64,000 nucleotides of DNA from Candidatus Poribacteria bacterium (GTDB taxonomy: Bacteria; Poribacteria; WGA-4E; PCPOR2b), in the NCBI GenBank assembly GCA_022822005.1, contig JAJECO010000062.1, positions 124,001-188,000 on the forward strand, read 5' to 3'. Below are positions 35,677 to 43,479 of the stretch, one piece after another; position 1 is the stretch's first letter, and each line of letters opens with the position of its first letter. A program made the translations under genes and the position numbers. Below the pieces are notes generated by a model. The model worked only from the letters and a program-made list of their open reading frames with translations. It did not search any database and was not told the origin of the DNA.

Positions 35677-36783
35677 ATGTTAAGAATTATTGACAACGGC
35701 ATCATTTCCCACCAGAGCGAACGGGGCGCGTATATGCCCGTAATCACCCCGCTCAAAGACGGCAGCTTCATCGCCTGTCAGCACGTCGGGGAAGGGCTAG
35801 GCACACCGGACAATCATATTGAGGTACTCCGTTCAACGGATGGAGGCGTCACATGGATCAACGAAGGAAGTATCCATCCCGGAGGGCAACCCACAGATGG
35901 CTGGTCTTACCGGGGACCGAAAATTAGCGAGGTGCCGGACGGCCGCTTGGTGATGAACGCAACCCGTTTTGAGACGGAAGGCGAGGCGCTCTTTGACGCA
36001 GAATCGGAAGCCTTGCAGCGTCCGGAGATGCTGCTGTTCTGGTCAGGGGATCAGGGCAAAACATGGTCAGCGCCGCAGGTCGTGCCGGTAGATTTGCCGC
36101 CCGAAAAGTACACATGGAACGGGGCTGGCAGTCTTCTACAACTCGCGCCGGATCGGTGGATGTACCCACTCGAAACGTGGAAACCGGAAGGCTATGAAGG
36201 TCCCCCCGATCAGAAGGCAGCGGCGGTATTTTCGGCAGATCAGGGACAGACGTGGGGTGAGTTCACCGTCGTTGCAGATGACCTCACAGGCGCGTTGCTC
36301 TGGTGGGATCAGATGTGTTCTCTCTTGCCGGACGGACGTATCTATACCCTGATCTGGACGCACCAATACGGGACCTCCGAGGATCTGACGAACCACTGGG
36401 TAATCTCCGAAGACGGTGGACGCACCTGGTCCGAACCTCGACCAACGAATCTGCGCGGTCAGGTCTGCACACCCATCCCGTTGCCCGACGGTCGCGTGGC
36501 GGCGATCTACAACTTCCGGCACGAACCCCACGGCATCCATGTGGCACTGACCGAGGACCTTGAGCATTTCGATGTAGAGAATGAGGTGGTGGTCTTCGAT
36601 GCTGGCAAAGAGGCGACCCTCGGCGAACCTGAGAACGAGAACTTCCTCGCTGAACATATGCAAATCGCTTTCGGCAAGCCCGGCGGGACGCTGCTACCGG
36701 ACGGGGATGTGATGACCTATTTCTGGTGTACGGTGGCAGGAGTCACCCATACGCGCTGGGTGAAATTGCGATTGGAAGACTAA
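35677..36783 (+). CDS. Sialidase-like six-bladed propeller (BNR/Asp-box repeats)
   Basis: This protein of about 368 residues carries four Asp-box repeats of type S-x-D-x-G-x-T-W: STDGGVTW, SGDQGKTW, SADQGQTW and SEDGGRTW. Such propellers occur in sialidases and in many related glycan-active or binding proteins. The catalytic Arg triad and Tyr/Glu of true sialidases cannot be confirmed by eye, so substrate and activity are open. No signal peptide is visible, pointing to a cytoplasmic enzyme. The start ATG 35677 is chosen because the frame before it is intergenic filler. The PhyH genes follow within about 100 bases. Confidence 0.78.
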   Translation: MLRIIDNGIISHQSERGAYMPVITPLKDGSFIACQHVGEGLGTPDNHIEVLRSTDGGVTWINEGSIHPGGQPTDGWSYRGPKISEVPDGRLVMNATRFETEGEALFDAESEALQRPEMLLFWSGDQGKTWSAPQVVPVDLPPEKYTWNGAGSLLQLAPDRWMYPLETWKPEGYEGPPDQKAAAVFSADQGQTWGEFTVVADDLTGALLWWDQMCSLLPDGRIYTLIWTHQYGTSEDLTNHWVISEDGGRTWSEPRPTNLRGQVCTPIPLPDGRVAAIYNFRHEPHGIHVALTEDLEHFDVENEVVVFDAGKEATLGEPENENFLAEHMQIAFGKPGGTLLPDGDVMTYFWCTVAGVTHTRWVKLRLED

Positions 36784-36894
36784 TAAAGCGGTTATGGAAA
36801 CGCATTACTACAAACAGCGGGGCAAGATGCCCCGCCTACCGGATAGGGATAGAACGTGCTGCTATAAATAACGCAACAATGGAAAGGAGTTCAG

Positions 36895-37656
36895 ATGGAT
36901 TGGCAGAAGGATTCAGGACAACTCAAGGAAGCGTTTGACCGAGATGGATTTGTGGTCATTCCCGGCTTCTACACACCGCAAGAGACGGAGGCGTTAAACG
37001 CTCACATCGACAAGTTTATCGCGGAAACGTTGCCCGGATTGCCGTCGAACGCAGCCTTTTACGAAGCCAAAGGACAGACCGAAAGCATTATGCGGCTGCA
37101 GGGCATGGCATCTTACGACGACCACTTTAAGGAACTCACTGAGAGCGATCGGTTTGCCAAGCTGGCGGAACTACTATTAGATGATGGGGTTATAAGCCAA
37201 AATATGGAGTGGTTCACAAAACCCGCCGGCAGCGATGCGGAGACGCCACCCCATCAGGACGGGTTCTATTTCATGCTCGAACCGAACGAGGCACTGACGT
37301 TGTGGCTGGCGCTGGATACGGTGAATGATGATAACGGCTGCATCCATTATGTACGGGGTTCTCACCGCCGAGGTATGAGGCCCCACGGACAGACAGCGGT
37401 GTTCGGGTTCTCTCTCGGAGTCACGGACTACGGCGAGACGGATTACCAAGAGGAGGCAGCTATCCATGCTGCGCCGGGTGATATGATCGTGCATCACTGC
37501 ATGACGATTCACCGTGCGGGTTCCAATGCCACCCCAAATCCGCGCCGGGCATTGGGGCTGGTCTATTACGCCCAACGCGCCAAAGCGGATGCAGAGCGTC
37601 AGGAAGCGTATAAGAAAGAGTTAATGGAACGGTGGAAAAAAGAGGGGAAAATATAG
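36895..37656 (+). CDS. Phytanoyl-CoA dioxygenase (PhyH) family protein 4
   Basis: This 253-residue protein has an intact triad: His120 and Asp122 in PPHQDGFYF, distal His206 (MTIHRAGSN), Arg217/218, and RGSH at about 154-157. The AGGAGTTCAG before ATG 36895 is a good site. It is the first of three PhyH genes in a row on the same strand (36895, 37788, 38809), each with its own spacer. Homologs with HQDGFYF are frequent in poribacterial and planctomycete genomes. The substrate is unknown. Confidence 0.9.
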   Translation: MDWQKDSGQLKEAFDRDGFVVIPGFYTPQETEALNAHIDKFIAETLPGLPSNAAFYEAKGQTESIMRLQGMASYDDHFKELTESDRFAKLAELLLDDGVISQNMEWFTKPAGSDAETPPHQDGFYFMLEPNEALTLWLALDTVNDDNGCIHYVRGSHRRGMRPHGQTAVFGFSLGVTDYGETDYQEEAAIHAAPGDMIVHHCMTIHRAGSNATPNPRRALGLVYYAQRAKADAERQEAYKKELMERWKKEGKI

Positions 37657-37680
37657 AGGTTCAAAATTAACTGGTGCAAC

Positions 37681-37737
37681 AGAAACCGAGTTTTTTCCGA
37701 AGTACGGAACGCAGATCTGCGTTCCGTACGGTTTCTC
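37681..37737. terminator. Hairpin after PhyH 4 with a perfect 28-base palindrome
   Basis: Bases 37702-37729 form a complete palindrome (GTACGGAACGCA, centre GATC, then the complement). Outer arms AGAAACC and GGTTTCT extend it to 37681-37737. It lies 25 bases after the PhyH stop. A terminator role is inferred; it may instead be a repeat element. No long T tract follows. Confidence 0.45.
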
Positions 37738-37787
37738 TTCACGCTTTGCACTTTCTTTTTATAAGCCACCACTGATAGGAGTAAGCG

Positions 37788-38564
37788 ATGCTGACCGATG
37801 CACAACTCTACCACTTCGCTGTTCACGGCTGGGTGCTTCAGGAGAACGTCTTCAGCTCTGAAGAAATTGATGCCTTCAAATGCGGACTGGATCACCTCTA
37901 TGAACGCAAAGTCTCGACGATGAAGGACAGCGAGGACATCAAGAATATCAATAACATGGTGAACTATGACTCAATCTATCGGGATTGGATCATGTCACCG
38001 AAGATTCTTCCCGTTCTGAAGCAGCTTTTGGGAACACCACCCCGTTTTGAGTGCTGCCACGCGATGATAAAATCCCCGCACCCCGATCGATCAACACGGC
38101 GCGATGAACTTCGAGATGCGGAAAAGATGGGGTGGCATCGCGGCATTCGACCGAAATATGGTATTGTACCGGCGAACAATAATCCCTACATCAACACAAC
38201 ATTCCTCAACAACGCTACCTACCTGACGGACGTTAATCCCGACAATGGCGGCACAATGATCTTGGACGGCTCACACCGGATCGAGGCGCAGGATTGGAAA
38301 GAAATCTTCGATCCCGCGATGGTCGTTCAGATTGAAGCAAAGGCAGGATCGGTGATGCACTTCACGGAGGCGTTGGTTCACACCGGCGTCCCGATCCTCT
38401 CCGATCGAACCCGCTATACGATGTTTTACGGTTTCACCCCACCGTGGATGCAGTGTTGGCCCGGCTGCAGCCCGACGCAGGAAGTGATTGACGCCAGCGA
38501 AGGCGAACTCAAAGAAATTCTCGGAGGCCGCACAGGATATATGGGGCAGTACGGACCTGAGTGA
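37788..38564 (+). CDS. PhyH family protein 5, HxG variant (possible halogenase-like)
   Basis: This 258-residue protein is a distant paralog of PhyH 3. It also has HRG instead of HxD: GWHRGIRP with His117 and Gly119 (codons CAT CGC GGC). Distal His198 (EALVHTGVP) and Arg207/209 are kept, and the turn is DGSH. The shared TYLTDVNPDNGGTM-like region and the C-terminal GFTPPW block match PhyH 3 (TYLTDVGPDDGGTC, GYTPPM), so the two form a subfamily. The Gly at the carboxylate site raises the same halogenase or inactive-paralog question. AGGAGTAAGC lies just before the ATG. Confidence 0.87.
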   Translation: MLTDAQLYHFAVHGWVLQENVFSSEEIDAFKCGLDHLYERKVSTMKDSEDIKNINNMVNYDSIYRDWIMSPKILPVLKQLLGTPPRFECCHAMIKSPHPDRSTRRDELRDAEKMGWHRGIRPKYGIVPANNNPYINTTFLNNATYLTDVNPDNGGTMILDGSHRIEAQDWKEIFDPAMVVQIEAKAGSVMHFTEALVHTGVPILSDRTRYTMFYGFTPPWMQCWPGCSPTQEVIDASEGELKEILGGRTGYMGQYGPE

Positions 38565-38808
38565 GTAGAAACCTGCGCACCCAAAATTTGAGTCCCTTAT
38601 AATACCGTTTCCGAATAATTGTGTCGCATCAAGTTTTGTGGGAACAAGGGTTTGTGGGAGCGAGTGTGTGAGTATGTGAGGGAGCGTGTTCTTTTACTCG
38701 TCTCCTCGCTCACTCGCCTCCTCTTTCTCTCGCCTCACGTTTTACGTTTCACGTTTCAACAATGCGTTATCCTTTGTCAGAATTGGTATAAGAAGGAGGA
38801 GGTATCCG

Positions 38809-39615
38809 ATGTTATCCGATTTGGAAGTTGGGCAGTTTTGGACATTCGGGTTCACTGTCTTGAGAGGCTGCCTGAGCGAAAATGAGGTAGACCGTCTACA
38901 GGAGGCACATTGTCGTGTCATTGCAGACGCGCCGGTCTACAATTATTTCGCTGAGAACGGCACACGGATGCTTAGCCCTTTTGTCCAAGTGGACGATGCT
39001 TTCGCAGATTTAATCGAGCATCCCGGTGTGATGGAAGCGATGCGCGATATCTGGGGGACGGAGTGCCTCTACATTGCCGGTAGCGATATGTGGGCGAACC
39101 GAGACCATACCCCTTGGCACACCGACGGTCAGCCGGGCCGACAGAACGCCACGCTCAAGACCGCCATATATCTTGATGAGCAATCCAAAGGCTTCGGATC
39201 GTTGAACCTGATTCCTGGCAGCCACCATCCCGAATACTCTGCGGCCCTCTTCCGCTCTTGCGGTTACTGGGACAGAGGAAGACCCCGCCTACGGCTCGAT
39301 CCCGATGCAATTCCGGGAGCCCTCTCCGTGCAAACCTATCCCGGAGACATCGTGCTGTGGGACAATCGCCTGTGGCACTCCGCCTTCAAGCGCAAAGACG
39401 GGCAGCCCCGACGAACGATGTTCATCGGCTATATGCCGGACCCCCAAGACGACCTACTCGCACTCAAAGACCTTCGGACGACAGTTGAAACCCAAATAAC
39501 TGAGGGGCAGCCATGCGTCTATAGCAAAGAGATGATGGAGAAGGGCAGCCCTCGGCGTGAGAAGATGGCGGCACGGTTAGAGGAATTAGGCGTGGAAAAG
39601 GTGAGAGAGTTATAA
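38809..39615 (+). CDS. Phytanoyl-CoA dioxygenase (PhyH) family protein 6
   Basis: This 268-residue protein has an intact triad: His104 and Asp106 in PWHTDGQPG, distal His190 (NRLWHSAFKR), Arg201/202, and PGSH at 136-139. ATG 38809 follows AAGGAGGAGG, an excellent site. The frame extends to 38686, but that part is the dispersed TTTACGTTTCACG repeat and is not coding. It closes the run of three PhyH genes and sits 18 bases before a Gfo/Idh/MocA gene, with which it is probably co-transcribed; oxidation followed by dehydrogenation of one substrate is plausible. Confidence 0.9.
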   Translation: MLSDLEVGQFWTFGFTVLRGCLSENEVDRLQEAHCRVIADAPVYNYFAENGTRMLSPFVQVDDAFADLIEHPGVMEAMRDIWGTECLYIAGSDMWANRDHTPWHTDGQPGRQNATLKTAIYLDEQSKGFGSLNLIPGSHHPEYSAALFRSCGYWDRGRPRLRLDPDAIPGALSVQTYPGDIVLWDNRLWHSAFKRKDGQPRRTMFIGYMPDPQDDLLALKDLRTTVETQITEGQPCVYSKEMMEKGSPRREKMAARLEELGVEKVREL

Positions 39616-39633
39616 TCTCAAGAAGGAAAGACG

Positions 39634-40704
39634 ATGACGAACAGATCTCAACCGCTGCGTATCGGCGTTGTTGGCTGCGGTGGCTTTGGACGTGGCGCTT
39701 ATGTGAACAATGTCCCTGAAAACCGTGATGCCAGTTTGGTCGCACTCTGCGACATCGATTTGGGACAGGCGGAAGCGGCGGCACGTGAAGTCTTTGATAA
39801 AGGAGGCAGAGAACCGCGTCCAGCGCTTTACGCAGACTATAAAGCGATGATTGACCAAGAATCCCTCGATGTGGTCATGGTCGGGACGATGGCAGATGTC
39901 CGTCCGCGTGTAGCGATCTATGCGTTGAATGCCGGCGCCCACGTCCTCGCTGCCAAGCCGATGGCACCGTCCTTAGCAGAAGCAGAGAAGATGCTCCAAA
40001 CAGCGAAGGAAGTGGACAGGATTTTGATGGTCGGCTATAACTTCCGATTCCGGGATGATGCACAGATCGTGCACCGTTTTATCCGCGATGGCGGTATCGG
40101 GACACCTCGCTTTGCCCGCGCTTGGTCGTTTGCGCCCAGCGTACCGATCCGCGGACCCCACTACAAAGCGGGGTCGGGTGGCGGCTCACTCGCCAGAACA
40201 GGGGTTCACACGATGGATCTGGCGATCTGGTTCCTCGGCAGCCCGCCCCTCATCTCTGTGCATGGACGGGCGCTTTCACGTTTTGCCGACCTTCCCGCGC
40301 TGCCCCCCGAATTGGAATCCCTTCGCGGCGACTACGACGATCCAGATCTGGTCAGTGGTTATGTCCAGTTCGCCGATGGGGTCACGCTGTCCGTCGAGAG
40401 TATGTGGATGGCACCGCCGCAGATTGGCGATCATGGTGTCGAGGTGTGGGGGACGCACGGTTACGCCTCGGTGACACCGTTACGATTGCTGACTTGGCAG
40501 GATGGAGATTATGTTGACGTGACCGAGCAGGTAGCACCGGGTATTGCGGATTCCTTCCATGATGACTGGCACACACGGATACGACGCGAGGTCTTTCACT
40601 TTATCGATTGCGCTCTTGGCAGATCGACACCGCTTGTAACGCCGGAAGAGATGTGGACGGATCAGGCGATTGTGGAGGGGATCTACGCCAGCGTGAACGC
40701 CTAG
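39634..40704 (+). CDS. Gfo/Idh/MocA family oxidoreductase 1
   Basis: This 356-residue protein has the Rossmann motif RIGVVGCGGFGRGAYV at the N-terminus and the family site AKP (HVLAAKPMAP) where most relatives have EKP, then GVHTMDLAIWFLG with the catalytic-type His. These enzymes oxidise or reduce sugars, inositols or their acids with NAD(P). The Glu-to-Ala change in EKP is unusual but tolerated in some branches. The start follows AAGAAGGAAAG. The gene's end overlaps the end of the selenoprotein gene on the opposite strand by four bases. Confidence 0.85.
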   Translation: MTNRSQPLRIGVVGCGGFGRGAYVNNVPENRDASLVALCDIDLGQAEAAAREVFDKGGREPRPALYADYKAMIDQESLDVVMVGTMADVRPRVAIYALNAGAHVLAAKPMAPSLAEAEKMLQTAKEVDRILMVGYNFRFRDDAQIVHRFIRDGGIGTPRFARAWSFAPSVPIRGPHYKAGSGGGSLARTGVHTMDLAIWFLGSPPLISVHGRALSRFADLPALPPELESLRGDYDDPDLVSGYVQFADGVTLSVESMWMAPPQIGDHGVEVWGTHGYASVTPLRLLTWQDGDYVDVTEQVAPGIADSFHDDWHTRIRREVFHFIDCALGRSTPLVTPEEMWTDQAIVEGIYASVNA

Positions 40705-41261
40705 AGAAACGCCTTCTCCCTCGCTTCCGCCGAGACATCCCACGCACGATCATATTCATAATCGTCCCGACGCGCCAACAGTGCTCGCAAATCGTGCCGC
40801 AGCTCCTCTACTGTGGGTCTTCCGACATACCACCAACCGTTGTAAATCTTGTAAATTTTGCGATCGCCGTCGAGGACAAAAGTATAGGGTATAGGGATCG
40901 GCGAATGGACGGGATCTGTGTTGTCTACGATGTCGAGCTCATTGATTAACGCCCGGTCAAGGTCAACCAAGAAGGGCCATGTCGCACCGATACGCTCGCG
41001 CAGTGCCCTCGTTGTTTCCTGATCATCAACTGAGACCGCGATTAGCCTACAGTAGTTGACCTCCAATTCGGGTTGCAGGTCTTTTGCGTAATTCTCCAAC
41101 TGGAGAACATCCTTCGGTCAGTATGCTCCCCGCCAAAAGACGAGGATCGTGGGCCATCCACGCATCAAATCCTCCAGCGTTCTGATTATGCCGTCTTGGT
41201 CGGGACGTTCAAAGTTTGGGATTTTGTTACCGGATATCATCAAATCTTCGCGGATTTTCAT
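40701..41261 (-). CDS. Peroxiredoxin-like selenoprotein, read through in-frame TGA
   Basis: Read as one frame from ATG 41261 (GGAGG five bases upstream) to the stop at 40701, this encodes 186 residues with one internal TGA at 41120-41118. The two flanking ORFs join as an AhpC/TSA (redoxin) protein: MKIREDLMISGNKIPNFERP, then TILVFWRGAY, Sec48, PKDVLQLENY, later IPYTFVLDGDRKIYKIYNGWW. Sec sits where peroxiredoxins have the peroxidatic cysteine (RGxYCP), here with Asp three residues on instead of a second Cys. A perfect 6-bp hairpin follows. Prx-like selenoproteins are known from marine metagenomes. The expected activity is reduction of peroxides with thioredoxin or glutaredoxin. A nonsense pseudogene is the alternative. 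Confidence 0.9.
41092..41107 (-). promoter_or_regulatory. Bacterial SECIS-like hairpin of the peroxiredoxin-like selenoprotein
   Basis: UUCUCC and GGAGAA form a perfect 6-bp stem with loop AGUU; a further G-U pair extends it. The loop starts 16 bases after the UGA and has G then U in positions 2-3, as in many bacterial SECIS loops. The distance is at the lower edge of the known 16-37 range. Confidence 0.75.
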
Positions 41262-41319
41262 CTTACCCTCCAGTTTCATGAGACCACATGAAACCTTATC
41301 AGGATTCAAGGATCAACAA

Positions 41320-41421
41320 GATTAAAAGAAAAAAGGAACGCAAGGACGCTATGATGCCCTGACGCAGAGAAAAAAGAAAAACCTTTGCGCCTTTGCGTCA
41401 TTGCGTTAAAATATTATTTTC
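41320..41421. repeat. R5 repeat, second copy
   Basis: It matches 31980-32101: ATTAAAAGAAAAAAGGAACG at the left and TTTGCGTCATTGCGTTAAAA at the right. The middle differs. It lies in the 165-base spacer between the selenoprotein gene and the upstream Gfo/Idh/MocA gene. Confidence 0.65.
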
Positions 41422-41426
41422 ACGTT

Positions 41427-42593
41427 TCACGAGGCTTGTACCTCTTCCCAACGCTCCGTTTTCCATGAGCGCTCAATCGCCCCCAACACCTTAGCCACCG
41501 CTAATGCCTCACGAAAAGTAGGTTCACCCGGACCTCCATCTCGAATGGATTGCAAAAATTGATAGGATTCAATCATTTTCAAATCTTCGTAGCCTAAGCC
41601 GACACCAGGACCGGGATTGAAATGTGCATGAAACGGGTGTTCAGGTCCGCTCATGATACGGGTGTAACCGTTAGGTCCGGCATCGTTGTCGGACAGCAAT
41701 AGATGGAGTTCATTCATCCGCTCGAAGTCCCATTTTATAGCGCCGCGTGTGCCGTGGACTTCAAACGCCATCTCACACTGGGGTCCATTTATGACACGAC
41801 ACCCCTCCAGTGTCCCGTGTGCCCCATTTGAAAACCGTACCAGCGCACCGACATAATCTTCGTTGGTAACTTTGCCTGTTGGACCATCTGTGCGAACAGA
41901 AAAATGCGTACCTTCGCCGGGGGTGGCAAGCGGACGTTCTGAGACGAAAGTCTCGCGGTTGCCCACCAAACGCTTAATCGGACCGGCAATTAGCTGTGCC
42001 ATATCAACGACATGCGACATCAGATCGCCCAAGGTTCCCAACCCTGCCACCTCGCGCTGAAAACGCCACGACAGCACAGCGTGAGGATTGCTGGCGTAAC
42101 CCGCAAAGAAACGTCCACGATAGTGGGTGAGATCGCCGAGGTGACCTTCCTCAATGAGTTGGCGTGTGTGCTGCACAAGCGGTGCCCACCGGTAATTATA
42201 ACCCACGCGGGTTAAAACCCCTGCTCGTCGAGCGGCATCTTCGATGGCGGCGGTCTCTTGTGGATTCCGACCGACGGGCTTCTCACAGAAGATATGCTTG
42301 CCAGCCTCGGCAGCCGCCATCGCAATTTCGAGGTGCATACTGTTTGGCGCGGTGATGTTGACGAGTTCTACCTCTGGATCGGCAATCACCTGTCTCCAAT
42401 CCGTGGCGCACCGTTCAAAGCCCAAAAACGCCTGTGCTTCACGGGCGCGGGCTTCCACCGCATCGGCGCAGATAACCAAGCGCGGTTGAACCCCACAGTC
42501 CTGAAAACGGATGGGAATCTGTCGGTAGGAACGGCTGTGCACAGTCCCCATCCACCCCATACCGATGACACCGATGCCTATCGTTCGCGTCAT
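41427..42593 (-). CDS. Gfo/Idh/MocA family oxidoreductase 2
   Basis: This 388-residue protein has the Rossmann motif [16 protein letters not shown], the EKP motif ([10 protein letters not shown]) with intact Lys, and [14 protein letters not shown] at the His-x(3)-D active-site position. The C-terminal beta domain is complete. A sugar or inositol dehydrogenase is likely, substrate unknown. It follows the propeller gene (42622-43245) by 28 bases, so the two are one transcript. Its initiator ATG is at 42593 without an outstanding ribosome site. Confidence 0.88.
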   Translation of the reverse strand: MTRTIGIGVIGMGWMGTVHSRSYRQIPIRFQDCGVQPRLVICADAVEARAREAQAFLGFERCATDWRQVIADPEVELVNITAPNSMHLEIAMAAAEAGKHIFCEKPVGRNPQETAAIEDAARRAGVLTRVGYNYRWAPLVQHTRQLIEEGHLGDLTHYRGRFFAGYASNPHAVLSWRFQREVAGLGTLGDLMSHVVDMAQLIAGPIKRLVGNRETFVSERPLATPGEGTHFSVRTDGPTGKVTNEDYVGALVRFSNGAHGTLEGCRVINGPQCEMAFEVHGTRGAIKWDFERMNELHLLLSDNDAGPNGYTRIMSGPEHPFHAHFNPGPGVGLGYEDLKMIESYQFLQSIRDGGPGEPTFREALAVAKVLGAIERSWKTERWEEVQAS

Positions 42594-42621
42594 AATTGGC
42601 CTCAGAATTTAGGGGTTTCCG

Positions 42622-43245
42622 TTAAGTGCGTTCCAGCGCGATTTTGCATATTGTCTTCTCCGCGTCATCACCGTACCAGAGATTCGCGCCATCCCACGTC
42701 AAGCCGTGCGGCTCACCGGGACACTCGAAGGAATCCAAAACCTCCCCGGATTGAGGGTCAATTTGGGAGATGATGTGCGTGTCGGTGTCCGCACTCCACA
42801 ACGTGTTTCCATCCCAAGCGATTCCGTGTGGCCGTGTGCCGGGTGATGGGAATTCTGCCAATATCTCCCCAGTTTCAGGAGAGACCTTATAGTGCCGATC
42901 TGATTGCACATCGGCGCTCCACAGCGATTCGCCGTCCCAAGCGAGACCGTGCGGACTTGGGCCCGGTGGAGGAAACGAGGTGACAACCTGCAAATCCGAC
43001 ACGGTTAATTTGTACAGGATCTTTTCACCGATGTCAGAATACCAAAAATGGGTGCCATCACATTCGAGTCCACTGGAACCCGCCGTGGGAGGATTTACGG
43101 TAAGGATAACCTCGCCGGTTTGGGGGTTAATTTTGTGTAATGTCCCACCCCCCTCTACACTCCAGATAGCTGCGTCTTGCCAAGCAAGTCCGTTGGTACC
43201 AGGTCCCGGACAATTAAAGCTGGTTGCGATTGATGCTTTTAACAT
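42622..43245 (-). CDS. Small beta-propeller protein (Vgb / glutamine-cyclotransferase-like repeats)
   Basis: This 207-residue protein is built of about five repeats of a 40-residue unit with the pattern PSPGTRPHGIAWDGNTLWSA, GEPHGLTWDGANLWYG and GPSPHGLAWDGESLWSAD. This is the propeller repeat of virginiamycin B lyase-like and glutamine-cyclotransferase-like proteins. A complete propeller of this type is usually longer, so it may be a small propeller or need partners. AAGGAGATTAACA precedes the ATG. No signal peptide is seen. The role is unknown. Confidence 0.7.
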   Translation of the reverse strand: MLKASIATSFNCPGPGTNGLAWQDAAIWSVEGGGTLHKINPQTGEVILTVNPPTAGSSGLECDGTHFWYSDIGEKILYKLTVSDLQVVTSFPPPGPSPHGLAWDGESLWSADVQSDRHYKVSPETGEILAEFPSPGTRPHGIAWDGNTLWSADTDTHIISQIDPQSGEVLDSFECPGEPHGLTWDGANLWYGDDAEKTICKIALERT

Positions 43246-43299
43246 TGTTAATCTCCTTTCTATGGTTGGGTGGACTGAATTTGACCCTCAATCCTGATT

Positions 43300-43471
43300 T
43301 ATAGTGGACCTTAGAATTAATGAGACACCCCAAACCGGTGCGGTTGGAAACCGCACCTACCACCGGGTTGGATCGAATGCTGTGCGATTGGAAAACGAAA
43401 CTACCGGTCCCGATAAATCGGAATCGAAACCGGGGGGCGAAAGTGTCTATCTATTTTTAGAATTCACCATA
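43300..43471. repeat. R2 MITE-like element
   Basis: Left end TATAGTGGACCTTAGAATTA, right end TTTTTAGAATTCACCATA, hairpin GGTGCGGTT-GGA-AACCGCACC inside. About 172 bases, no open reading frame. It lies between the propeller gene start and the ManD-like gene end. Confidence 0.75.
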
Positions 43472-43479
43472 GTTGCGAA

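Noticed and set aside
35460-35693. 77-codon open frame overlapping the end of the metalloprotease gene
   Set aside because: Its second half is intergenic filler (TTCACGCTATCCGTG type), it overlaps a better gene, and there is no ribosome site. A helical middle part leaves slight doubt.
38686-38808. N-terminal extension of the last PhyH gene
   Set aside because: It encodes the dispersed TTTACGTTTCACG repeat; a strong ribosome site precedes ATG 38809 instead.
41118-41309. 63-residue protein ending FWRGAY, with a separate gene starting at TTG 41099
   Set aside because: For the same reason: together they form one redoxin domain with Sec at the active site.
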